Assembly (NCBI GenBank): GCA_016935915.1 | Contig: JAFGQB010000303.1 | Span: 1-41,939, forward strand | Direction: 5' to 3' | Source: Spirochaetota bacterium | Lineage (GTDB): Bacteria; Spirochaetota; GWE2-31-10; JAFGQB01 | Length of the DNA: 41,939 bases | In this document: piece after piece, positions 16,994 through 25,464 of the stretch | Position numbering within the stretch: position 1 is the first letter of the stretch | Layout of the letters: every line of letters begins with the position of its first letter | Translations under genes and position numbers: made by a program | Notes under the pieces: model-generated | The model's input: the letters and a program-made list of their open reading frames with translations, nothing else | What the model was told of the DNA's origin: nothing | Database searches by the model: none

Positions 16994-18069
16994 TCTTTTT
17001 CCCAGCCTTTAATACCTAAAGTGGCTTTTGCATTATCGTCAAAAAGAGATCTGCATGATGCATCATCGTCATTCCAGTTTGCTTTAAGCCATTTTACGCC
17101 AACAGTGCTCTGACTCCATACCGCTCCCCAATACATTATTCCTGCGCACGATGGGTAGCTTGAAGCTTTTCTCTTAATATCTTTCATAAATTTCAGCTGT
17201 CCCTCCTGGTCCTGGGGGTAATCATGAGTAAACCTCCCTGCATCACTCTCCTTCCAGTAAGCTGCTGTTTCAATAATCCATACCTTATAGCCTGTATTTT
17301 CAAAACTCTTTATCCTGTAGCCCAGAGTTTCAATGCTTCCATGCCACATTAAATAATGAGAAATGAAACAGACATCAAATTTAGCACCAGCCTTTTTCAT
17401 ATCTCTAAACCATGACCATGATCCTTCCGCAGAATGAATGCCCACAGGAATAGAAGCAGAGACTGACTTTACTGCATCATAACCTTTTACGATCAATTTT
17501 ACCTGATTAGAGCCAAATTTAGAACACATTTCATTGTCAATCTCATTTCCGATTGAAACCATATCGATATTTTCTGCACCGATTTCTTTAATTGTTTCAC
17601 ATGTGTAATTATAAAGCATCTCTTCCAGTTTTGATTGGTTCAAAGGCCAATTTGAAGGCTTAAAGTTCTTTCCCGGGTCACACCAGTCATCGGAATAAAA
17701 AAATACCAGTAAAACTTTTAAATTCCTTGATTTTGCCTCTTTGATTACACTCTTTACATATCCAGTGGTCTGATAAAGCCCTGAGTTAGATGGCGGATCA
17801 ACCAGTATTCTTATTCTGATCCAGCTGAACCCATGATCTTTTAAAATATCAAGATAATGCTTTACTTTTCCGTCCAAATCCTTGTATTTAACACCTTTGT
17901 CCTGTGCATATTTTCCCTCGGATATGTCAGCTCCAAAAGGGAGTTCTATATAATTTTCAGTATGACTCTTATTTAATCTGTTATCATTTTTTTGAATATC
18001 AGCATAAAAAAAATTAATTATCAAAAAGAAAAATAAAAAAAATGAAAACATTAAAATTCTTTTTTTCAT
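16990..18069 (-). CDS. GH53 endo-beta-1,4-galactanase, exported
   Basis: The 359 residues carry a signal peptide (MKKRILMFSFFLFFFLIINF, cleavage probably after FYA). GH53 motifs in normal order: PFGADISEGKY near 44-54, YLDILKDHGFSWIRIRI near 72-88, FFYSDDWCDPGKNFKP near 123-138, SIGNEIDNE with acid/base Glu176, VWIIETAAYW with nucleophile Glu267, and GIMYWGAVW near the end. MYWGAVW replaces the usual FYWEP, so this is a divergent subgroup, perhaps with a different preference at the subsites. It is translationally coupled to GH35. It should act in the periplasm or outside the cell, unlike its operon neighbours GH35, GH42 and GH112. Confidence 0.87.
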   Translation of the reverse strand: MKKRILMFSFFLFFFLIINFFYADIQKNDNRLNKSHTENYIELPFGADISEGKYAQDKGVKYKDLDGKVKHYLDILKDHGFSWIRIRILVDPPSNSGLYQTTGYVKSVIKEAKSRNLKVLLVFFYSDDWCDPGKNFKPSNWPLNQSKLEEMLYNYTCETIKEIGAENIDMVSIGNEIDNEMCSKFGSNQVKLIVKGYDAVKSVSASIPVGIHSAEGSWSWFRDMKKAGAKFDVCFISHYLMWHGSIETLGYRIKSFENTGYKVWIIETAAYWKESDAGRFTHDYPQDQEGQLKFMKDIKRKASSYPSCAGIMYWGAVWSQSTVGVKWLKANWNDDDASCRSLFDDNAKATLGIKGWEKE

Positions 18070-18127
18070 GTTGATTCCTCTCTTTTTTATTTGGAATGAA
18101 AAATATCGAAGCTTGCAGTGAATAGTT

Positions 18128-20203
18128 TTAATTTTTTACTAAAACTAAAACATCTTTTTTATCAATTTTGATTTTTCCGCTAAACAATTTACCGGATAAT
18201 AAATCAATGAAATTTTCCTTAAAAAATTCAAACTCTAAGCTCATATCATTAAAATTAAGTATAAAATAATATTCCTTGCCTCTCTTTATTCTTAAGAATA
18301 CTTCCACTTTATCTGGAGTTGAAAACGGCTGAAGCAAACATGCTTCATTGCATAAACTCTTAAAAAAGTCATTCATGAATGATTCATCAGGTCTTGTTGA
18401 AATATAGTATGCTTTCCCTTTACCAAATTTGTTTTCAGTAATGCACGGTAAATCTGCATAAAAATCATTTTTATATACCGCTATTTCCTTTGCAGTTACT
18501 GCATGAACCACTTCTGCCCATAATGTACAGGAATACTCCTGTCTTAGCTTCAAATCTTTTTTTTCCTTAATAACAATATAATTTTTATCATCAGGCATCA
18601 ACGGGTCAAATTCTTCGATCTTTATACCCATCAAATCCTTTAATGGTCCCGGATACCCCCCCAAAAACACTGTTGAATCCTCATTAAGGACTCCGGAAAA
18701 ATATGTTAAAATTAATATCCCGCCATTATTGACATAGTTTTCCAATTTTTCTTTATAATTCGGTTTAATAACATGAAGCATGGGAGCAATTATTATTTTA
18801 TAATCAGTTAAATCAGAATTAAAAAAAACAATATCGCATGCCACATTTAAATTGTACAATGAGTTAAAATAATATTCGATTTCAGCAAAATAACCGATGC
18901 ATATGCTGGGAAAAGGCTGAGTGAAGTTTGCCCAAAAAACTGAATTGTCAAATGATCGAACACCGGATCCGTACGGTGTTTCAATTGCCCACCAGCTGTC
19001 ATTATCCATTAAAATTGCTGCTTTTGCATTGTTATCAGAGCCGATGATTTCCTTGATCTTTTCAAGTTCTTTTCCAAGTTCCATAATTTCTTTGAATACT
19101 CTTGACTCATCTCCGTAATGAGGCACCATTCCGCTGTGATATTTCTCAACTCCTTTTTTTTGCGCTCTCCATTGGAAAAACATTACAGAATCAGAACCAT
19201 GTGCAATTGCATGATAGCTGAACAATCTCATAACACCGGGTCTTTTTGCTACATTAACAGGATACCAGTCCACCTGTGAAGGCGCCTGTTCCATCAGCAT
19301 AAAAGGTTTCTTTTTTAATCCCCGCATCATGGCATGTCTTAAAGCAACCCGCCATTGAGCATAAGGGTCACTGGGGTTAGGGTAGCAGTTCCATGAGACA
19401 ACATCAAGATAATCCTTAAAACTCGAATGATCGAAATTCTTAAAATCGCCCTCAAAGTTTGTTGTTACCGGAATATCCGGGGTTATTTTTTTAATAACAT
19501 CATATTCGTTTAAATAACATCTTAAGAAACTTTCACTTATAAATCTTTTATAATCCATTAATTTAGATGAATTTCTGGGACCGCTTGAGGTTTTCGGAGC
19601 ATTGATATCTTCCCAGTCAAAATAATATTCTCCCCAGAGCTCTGTCCCCCAGGCTTTATTTAAATTTTCAATTGTCTGATATTTTTCTCTGCACCATTTA
19701 ATAAATTTAGTTTCACATGTTGAGCAAAAACACGCCTTTGTCTTCTGAGCATATTCATTATTTATATGCCATAAGGCAAGAGCCTTATGATCTTTATATC
19801 TTAATGCAAATTTTTCTGTCAAAAGTCTGCTGAACTTTAAGTAACTGGGACTGTTGGGACAATATGTCTGGCGTGAACCGATATTCAATTTTAATCCGGA
19901 TTCCAATACAGGTAGTATATCATCATATTTTTTTGTCATCCAGACAGGCTGAGCTGCCGAACTCGTTGCAAGGCACACATATATATCATTTTCAGCCAGA
20001 AGATCCATGATTTTATCAAGCCATTCAAATGTATAAGTATTTTCATCCCTTTGCAAAAGAGCCCAAGAAAAAATAGCAATACTTACTAAATTTACATTTG
20101 CTTTTTTCATCAGTCTGATATCATCCTGCCATACTTCCTCTGTCCATTGTTCAGGAAAATAGTCCGCACCAAATAAAATTTTTGGAATCTTTTTAGTTAT
20201 CAT
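18128..20203 (-). CDS. GH42 beta-galactosidase
   Basis: About 691 residues, no signal peptide. GH42 features: GADYFPEQW near 12-20, acid/base Glu in HINNEYAQK (about 150), zinc-site cysteines C115 and the CFCSTC cluster (about 158-163), and nucleophile Glu305 in FMLMEQAPSQVDW. A trimerisation domain and small C-terminal beta domain follow. I chose the second ATG of the frame (20203), because an AGGA lies eight bases upstream and the first codon of the frame is TTG. It cleaves terminal beta-galactose from galacto-oligosaccharides produced by GH53; GH42 plus GH53 is a common partnership. It sits six to nine bases after the GH112 gene. Confidence 0.93.
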   Translation of the reverse strand: MITKKIPKILFGADYFPEQWTEEVWQDDIRLMKKANVNLVSIAIFSWALLQRDENTYTFEWLDKIMDLLAENDIYVCLATSSAAQPVWMTKKYDDILPVLESGLKLNIGSRQTYCPNSPSYLKFSRLLTEKFALRYKDHKALALWHINNEYAQKTKACFCSTCETKFIKWCREKYQTIENLNKAWGTELWGEYYFDWEDINAPKTSSGPRNSSKLMDYKRFISESFLRCYLNEYDVIKKITPDIPVTTNFEGDFKNFDHSSFKDYLDVVSWNCYPNPSDPYAQWRVALRHAMMRGLKKKPFMLMEQAPSQVDWYPVNVAKRPGVMRLFSYHAIAHGSDSVMFFQWRAQKKGVEKYHSGMVPHYGDESRVFKEIMELGKELEKIKEIIGSDNNAKAAILMDNDSWWAIETPYGSGVRSFDNSVFWANFTQPFPSICIGYFAEIEYYFNSLYNLNVACDIVFFNSDLTDYKIIIAPMLHVIKPNYKEKLENYVNNGGILILTYFSGVLNEDSTVFLGGYPGPLKDLMGIKIEEFDPLMPDDKNYIVIKEKKDLKLRQEYSCTLWAEVVHAVTAKEIAVYKNDFYADLPCITENKFGKGKAYYISTRPDESFMNDFFKSLCNEACLLQPFSTPDKVEVFLRIKRGKEYYFILNFNDMSLEFEFFKENFIDLLSGKLFSGKIKIDKKDVLVLVKN

Positions 20204-20212
20204 CAAATCATC

Positions 20213-22396
20213 CTACTTGCATAAATTATTAATTTCATCAAGATCAAACCATTTGATCTCAAGAGAATCCAGCTCTATTTTTGTCTGTTTTCCCGACTCA
20301 TTATAGATCACCGTATCCTCTGCATCATAATCATTATTCATTACAGCAATTCTTTTTGTTTCAGGATAATAAGCGCAATCGGTTTTTTCGTTCGAGGAAA
20401 ACCATTTTTTCATACTGCTTTCCTGACCTGCTGCCCAATATACAGCTCTCAGCATCATTCTGATATTGTCATAATCAAAATTATATCCGGCAAAATATAC
20501 GCTTCTCCCTTTTCCGAAACTATTTGCCGAAAGAAGAACATTATCAAAAGTTCCACTCAAAAGCTCTGCCGATTGTTTTGAAAAATATATTGAAGGAGTT
20601 ATGAATTTAAAGCTGAAATCATTCTTTATATCTTCAAGTATAAAATGTTTATTATTTATTTGGGGTTTTATATTTTTACTCCATGCCAATGTTAAACCTG
20701 TTTCTTTTTGAACGCCCAATACATCAAACAACTGAAAAAATCTACCCTGATATTCAAAGGCAGTAGGCTCGTTTATACCGATAAATCCTCCGCCGTTTGC
20801 TACAAATTCCCTTATGTTTTCAACCACTTTAGTATCTGTCCAATGATCTCCTCCGCTCCATGAAGTATAAGCATTGCCCCAGTTTAAAATGACTTTAATA
20901 TCCATGGAAATTCCTTTTCTTATATCATCAAAATTAATGAATTCAAGTTCAACAGGGAGTCCCGCCAGAATCTCAGCAACACAGCCGTAAGGCCAGTTTT
21001 CCTGCTGTATCCATGTCCTCGATCTGCCCCATGCATTTAAAATTGCAAGTTTGCCTTTAAAGCTTGAATATGGTATACTTTTTTTTGTATTATGCAATAC
21101 TTCCCTGAATTCATCAGCCAGTTTTTCAACATAATCAATAAATTTTGGATATTTAACAGCAAGCTCAAGATATCCGCCAAAACCTATTCTGTCAACGCAT
21201 CTTCTTAAAAGTCCTCTCCTGATTTTTTTCCACCATTTTTTACACTCTGCCACTGGATCCCCGTTATCTTTAAAAACAGGCTCATCCTGAAGGTTCACTT
21301 CAAAAAAATATGGATATAGCCTCACTTCTTTTATCGAATCACCCGGTACTTCAGCTATCCTTCTTAATTCAATGGCGCTTAAACAAGGTCCAACAATCCC
21401 GTCAAATTTCATATCTTCAAATCCCTCTCTGTATGGCTCTGTCCCTATCCAGTGATCGCAGAAGAATAAAAAAGCCTTCTTACCATTTTTATGTGTAATA
21501 TCAACAAGTTCTTTTGAAAAACCTCTTATAAACTTCATTGTAAAATCGATCCAGTCCAGATATTCTTTCTTTGGAACTGTATAAGTAGCATTCATATAGC
21601 CTGCATCAACAAGATGTTCGGGCAGCAGTCTGTAGCCGTATTCTTTTTCAAATTCATCAAGTGCAAAAGCACTTGTACAATCATGGAAGCCGCTCCAGTC
21701 TAGAAAAACATTTTTTCTCTCTTCATTTTTAATCAATGGAAACTGATAGGCGATTGAAGTAAAACGGACATAATCGGAATCAAGATGTTCCATAAGCCAT
21801 TTTTTATAATACTCGATTATATGCTTATAAGCTTCAGGCTGCCTCGGGTCAATGCCTGCTTGATGTTCGCCTGTCCATTTATTTGTTATGTAATTGTACA
21901 TAGATGTGGATTCCCATATCTGATGAACCAGAAAAGATACAGTATAAACATGCCATTTATTGGCTTTTTTTATGACTAATTCACAACTTTTTTCATTAAA
22001 TTCCCAGTCTCTAGCAGATACAGTTTTTCCGCTTGTACGATCATTTACCTCCCAGTATTTTTTAGGAGAATGTTTGATGTCAATTTTAAACTGTTCATGG
22101 CTGTACCCTTTTAAAATTTTTATTTTTAATTCAGAAGATTCGGCTGTTATCGGAAATGATATCAAATATTTCTGCTGACACATGTCCATGTGATCTTTTA
22201 TCCATTGTTGATCTGATCTTATTAAACATAGAGTTGAATAAACAGTAAGTCCAAGTGAGAGAATATCCTGAGACAATGTTGTTCCGTCGCTGTCTCTGAT
22301 TGTGTCAACTCCCCATCTTTTTGCAAGCATTTTAACCTCTTCTTCCAAGTTAGCCTGTGCAGGAAGAGTAAAATGGCCTTTTGTAATTTTTTCCAT
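20213..22396 (-). CDS. GH112 beta-galactoside phosphorylase
   Basis: The 727-residue cytoplasmic enzyme shows GH112 motifs: KGHFTLPAQ at the start, RWGVDTIRDSDGTTL near 27-41, FLDWSGFHDC near 231-240, and FFCDHWIGTEPY (311-322), whose Asp314 falls where the catalytic acid of lacto-N-biose phosphorylase lies. A glutamine-amidotransferase-like domain and beta domain follow. GH112 enzymes split a beta-galactoside with phosphate, giving galactose 1-phosphate. Known specificities are galacto-/lacto-N-biose (beta-1,3) and D-galactosyl-beta-1,4-L-rhamnose. Among galactanases the rhamnose form is attractive, because galactan side chains of rhamnogalacturonan I are joined to rhamnose O-4. That choice is inference. 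No galactose-1-phosphate enzymes are in the window. Confidence 0.9.
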   Translation of the reverse strand: MEKITKGHFTLPAQANLEEEVKMLAKRWGVDTIRDSDGTTLSQDILSLGLTVYSTLCLIRSDQQWIKDHMDMCQQKYLISFPITAESSELKIKILKGYSHEQFKIDIKHSPKKYWEVNDRTSGKTVSARDWEFNEKSCELVIKKANKWHVYTVSFLVHQIWESTSMYNYITNKWTGEHQAGIDPRQPEAYKHIIEYYKKWLMEHLDSDYVRFTSIAYQFPLIKNEERKNVFLDWSGFHDCTSAFALDEFEKEYGYRLLPEHLVDAGYMNATYTVPKKEYLDWIDFTMKFIRGFSKELVDITHKNGKKAFLFFCDHWIGTEPYREGFEDMKFDGIVGPCLSAIELRRIAEVPGDSIKEVRLYPYFFEVNLQDEPVFKDNGDPVAECKKWWKKIRRGLLRRCVDRIGFGGYLELAVKYPKFIDYVEKLADEFREVLHNTKKSIPYSSFKGKLAILNAWGRSRTWIQQENWPYGCVAEILAGLPVELEFINFDDIRKGISMDIKVILNWGNAYTSWSGGDHWTDTKVVENIREFVANGGGFIGINEPTAFEYQGRFFQLFDVLGVQKETGLTLAWSKNIKPQINNKHFILEDIKNDFSFKFITPSIYFSKQSAELLSGTFDNVLLSANSFGKGRSVYFAGYNFDYDNIRMMLRAVYWAAGQESSMKKWFSSNEKTDCAYYPETKRIAVMNNDYDAEDTVIYNESGKQTKIELDSLEIKWFDLDEINNLCK

Positions 22397-22498
22397 ATTT
22401 ATTCTCTCTTTTTATAAATTATTTTTGATTTAAATTAATCAAACTTAAGAAGCATTTAAAATTCCAATTTATTGTTTTTCAATAATCATGTTTATTAT

Positions 22499-23563
22499 TT
22501 AAAATTCAGAAAATACCTCTAATGAATCAAGTGCATTGCCTTTAAAATCAAACAACAGCATATTGCACCATTCATTACCCTCACCGTATTTCCAGCCAAC
22601 TCCGTCAACCTGTATAAAACCCGGTTCCCAGTAAAATATTCCTTTTCCTCTTCCATCCGGTATTTTTTTAACAATATTTACAAGTCGTCTTAAAAAGTCC
22701 TTCTGTCCTTCAACCGAAAATGGGATATTGATGTGTTTGGCATCATCAGCCTTTATTAAATATATATCCTTATTTTCCTCTGTCCAGCCAAAAGCAGTTT
22801 CAGCTATAATAATATCTTTTTTATATCTTAAAGCCATATCATTCAAATTATTTTGCAGATCATTAAATCCTGTTGACCATTTCGGATAAAATGAAAAGCC
22901 GATAATATCAAAATCAACGTTTTTGAATAATAAATTATCAAAAAAATCTCTTGACGACTTATTATTACAACTGTCGCCTCTATGAATCATTACTTTTATT
23001 TTGTTTTTTTTTGAAACACTGTCATGAACAGCAGTTATACCGCTTTTTATCAACTGACAAAACCTGTCCCATTGCTTAACCGTACCATCAATTTTACCGT
23101 CATCCCACAACAAACCATTATCAATTTCATTTCCGATCTGAACTATATCGGGAAGCAGATTTTTTTTATCAAGGGCTGTAATTACATCTTTTGTATACTC
23201 ATAAACCTTTTCTTTCAATTGATCAAATCTAAGATCAAGCCAGTCATTTGGTTTATACTGTTTCTGCGGATCAGCCCAGAAGTCACTGTAATGAAAATCC
23301 AGAAGGAATTTCATGTTCATTTTTTTTATCCGCTCTGCCATTTTAATAACATGATTTTCATTGTTATAACCTTCAGGATATGAAAGAGGAGGACCAGGAT
23401 TATTCCAAATCTTAAGTCTGAAAGTATTGAAACCGTAATTTTTCAGGATTTCCATTAAGTCAATCTCTGTTCCGTTGTGATAAAATTTACCTCCGAAATC
23501 CTCAATTTGGTCCAGAGTCGAAATATCGGCCCCGATTAATTCCAGTTTACATTTTTCTATCAT
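22499..23563 (-). CDS. GH53 galactanase, cytoplasmic form
   Basis: The 354 residues lack a signal peptide, which is unusual for GH53. Motifs: LIGADISTLDQIEDFGGKF near the N-terminus, LLDFHYSDFWADPQKQY near 87-103, QIGNEIDNGLLW with acid/base Glu146, IIIAETAFGW with nucleophile Glu255, and GKGIFYWEPGFI near 305-320. It lies 19 bases after the solute-binding protein gene and 102 bases before GH112. Cytosolic location implies it trims imported longer galacto-oligosaccharides down to galactobiose and galactotriose for GH42 and GH35. Confidence 0.92.
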   Translation of the reverse strand: MIEKCKLELIGADISTLDQIEDFGGKFYHNGTEIDLMEILKNYGFNTFRLKIWNNPGPPLSYPEGYNNENHVIKMAERIKKMNMKFLLDFHYSDFWADPQKQYKPNDWLDLRFDQLKEKVYEYTKDVITALDKKNLLPDIVQIGNEIDNGLLWDDGKIDGTVKQWDRFCQLIKSGITAVHDSVSKKNKIKVMIHRGDSCNNKSSRDFFDNLLFKNVDFDIIGFSFYPKWSTGFNDLQNNLNDMALRYKKDIIIAETAFGWTEENKDIYLIKADDAKHINIPFSVEGQKDFLRRLVNIVKKIPDGRGKGIFYWEPGFIQVDGVGWKYGEGNEWCNMLLFDFKGNALDSLEVFSEF

Positions 23564-23582
23564 AAAGAATTTTTTCCATTAT

Positions 23583-25142
23583 TTATTTCTTTTTATTTTT
23601 TAAATATTGTTTCCACTGCTCGTTGAATTCCGATTTAACCTTTTGAAGCCCCGCCTGATTCATTTTATTCATCATTTCTAAATAACCTTTCTCAGGATCA
23701 GCTATCATGCCCCACAACAAAGGATCAACATATTGTGTTTTTACGCTGTCAATGGCAGCAAGTTCAGCTTCTACAGCAGTTTTATCAAATTTAAAATCAC
23801 CGAACTGCTTTTCGCTGCCGTTTTTATAAACATATAAAATCCAGTCTCTTATAACCTGCCAGGTTGACTTTAATTTTGTCGGTTCCACCCTGTAAAGCTC
23901 TTTTTCTCTCCAGCCCCATGGACAGGGTCTGTCCCATGGAAAACCTGTTGTGTCTGCAGATACTCCTTCAGGCAATATGATATCTTGATTACTGTCAAGA
24001 TCCCAATGCTTACCTCGGATCCCGTATGTAGTCAAATCATGGTACCTTTGATCTTGATGGAGTTTTTCTAGAAGCATTAAGGCCCTTTCCGGATTCTTTG
24101 AAGAAACAGGTATTGACATACCGTTATTATTTGCAGGGCTTTTTGGCGGGTGAGTGAGTTTTTGGTACGGAGAAAACCAGTCTAGTTTCCAAAGAGGGTT
24201 TTTTGCCATGATGCGCTTATATTCTTCATTTGCATTTATGGGATTCAAGTTTGTAATTGCACTTGTACCGTTCAAAATTGCTTCTCTTGAGTCTTTTTTA
24301 TTTGCTAAAACATTTTCCGGCCAGTAGCCTGCCAAATAAAATCTTCTTGCATATTTAAGTGCTTCCTTGAATGCCTTATGTTCAAATATTACAAACGGTT
24401 TTTCAGGATCATTCTGAAAAACTTTAAAATAGCTCATTTGACCCTGAACAAGTATCTCATCCGGTGAATCAGGCCAAAAATTCATCCATATTGCAAATGA
24501 TTCACTCATTACCTGATTGTCAAATCCCCCCGCATTATAGGGGATTATGCCTTCTTTATCTTTTACAACTTTCATGTATCTTTCAAGATCATCTATTCCT
24601 TTTATTTTTCCGATCCCGTATTTTTCGGCAAGGTCCAAACGGTATAGAAAACCGTTGCCTTCAGGATCAACGTATCTGAAGGGGAGCATAAAAACATGAC
24701 CATTCACTTTTGCGGAATTTAGAACATTTTCCGAATAACTTTCCCATGTTTTTGGCGCATAAACTGGCGCTATTCCCTCAAGCGGCATAAATGCTCCGAG
24801 CTTTGCCTGTTCATCATAAATGCTCCATGGCGCCATGTGTATCAGATCAATTTTTTCACCTGAAGATAAAGCCAGTCTTAACTTTGACCTCCAATCGATC
24901 CATGTTGTAAAGTTCACTTTAATGGTTGCATTTATATCCTCCAGCATTATCTTATTCAATTCTTCAAGCATAAGATCATAATCCGGAACTGTATCCCCGA
25001 CAAGCCACATATTAAGTTCTACTTTCTCTTCATTTTTATTTAAAATTTTTACCTCTTTTTTACATACAGATAGAAAGATACAGAATAAAAAAACTAAAAA
25101 TATAAATTTGATAAAAACTGATCTCTTTTTTGTTCTGATCAT
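23583..25142 (-). CDS. Sugar ABC transporter solute-binding lipoprotein
   Basis: About 519 residues with a lipoprotein signal whose lipid cysteine is in LSVCKKE. The mature part resembles LplA-type solute-binding proteins of the family with a C-terminal DUF3502-like region: WLVGDTVPDYDLMLEELNKIMLEDINATIKV at the start and INAVD-like closing segments QWKQYLKNKK. I moved the start to the ATG at 25142 because GGAG lies six bases before it; the upstream ATG at 25154 lacks such a site. It should capture galacto-oligosaccharides in the periplasm. No permease gene is in its operon, so it probably shares the LplB/YtcP pair at 38189-40030 or uses one elsewhere. Confidence 0.87.
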   Translation of the reverse strand: MIRTKKRSVFIKFIFLVFLFCIFLSVCKKEVKILNKNEEKVELNMWLVGDTVPDYDLMLEELNKIMLEDINATIKVNFTTWIDWRSKLRLALSSGEKIDLIHMAPWSIYDEQAKLGAFMPLEGIAPVYAPKTWESYSENVLNSAKVNGHVFMLPFRYVDPEGNGFLYRLDLAEKYGIGKIKGIDDLERYMKVVKDKEGIIPYNAGGFDNQVMSESFAIWMNFWPDSPDEILVQGQMSYFKVFQNDPEKPFVIFEHKAFKEALKYARRFYLAGYWPENVLANKKDSREAILNGTSAITNLNPINANEEYKRIMAKNPLWKLDWFSPYQKLTHPPKSPANNNGMSIPVSSKNPERALMLLEKLHQDQRYHDLTTYGIRGKHWDLDSNQDIILPEGVSADTTGFPWDRPCPWGWREKELYRVEPTKLKSTWQVIRDWILYVYKNGSEKQFGDFKFDKTAVEAELAAIDSVKTQYVDPLLWGMIADPEKGYLEMMNKMNQAGLQKVKSEFNEQWKQYLKNKKK

Positions 25143-25251
25143 ATATAACTCCATATTTAGATAAATCCAATTTAATGATAAAATTTATAAAGATTCAATA
25201 TTATCCAACAATAATATAATTATATAATAAAAAAATTTTAATATCCATTAA

Positions 25252-25464
25252 TCAATTGAAAATATTTAATCTTTTAAATCCTGATTTATATCTGAATTTA
25301 TTCTTCTCGTTCAATTCTAAAATCTCTTTTTCTTTGCCGATATACGGACATCGAATACAGTAATATTCATCCTTTTCTTTATCATAGAGCATATCCATAT
25401 CTATCTCTCTTATAAAACAGATAGGACACCTGTAATTCAGTCTGCCTTTTCTACCTTGAGACAT
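25252..25464 (-). CDS. Small zinc-ribbon protein
   Basis: The 70 residues contain CPIC (C13, C16) and CIRC (C36, C39), the four-cysteine pattern of a zinc ribbon, with charged flanks and no membrane segment. Its ATG lies 28 bases inside the end of the upstream 612-residue gene, so the two are translationally linked. Its role is unknown; zinc ribbons of this size often serve as regulators or assembly factors. A 97-base gap with no gene follows before the solute-binding protein gene. Confidence 0.65.
   Translation of the reverse strand: MSQGRKGRLNYRCPICFIREIDMDMLYDKEKDEYYCIRCPYIGKEKEILELNEKNKFRYKSGFKRLNIFN

Noticed and set aside
23024-23383. 119-codon plus-strand frame inside the cytoplasmic GH53 gene
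   Set aside because: It is antisense to a clear GH53 with catalytic motifs and has no support of its own.
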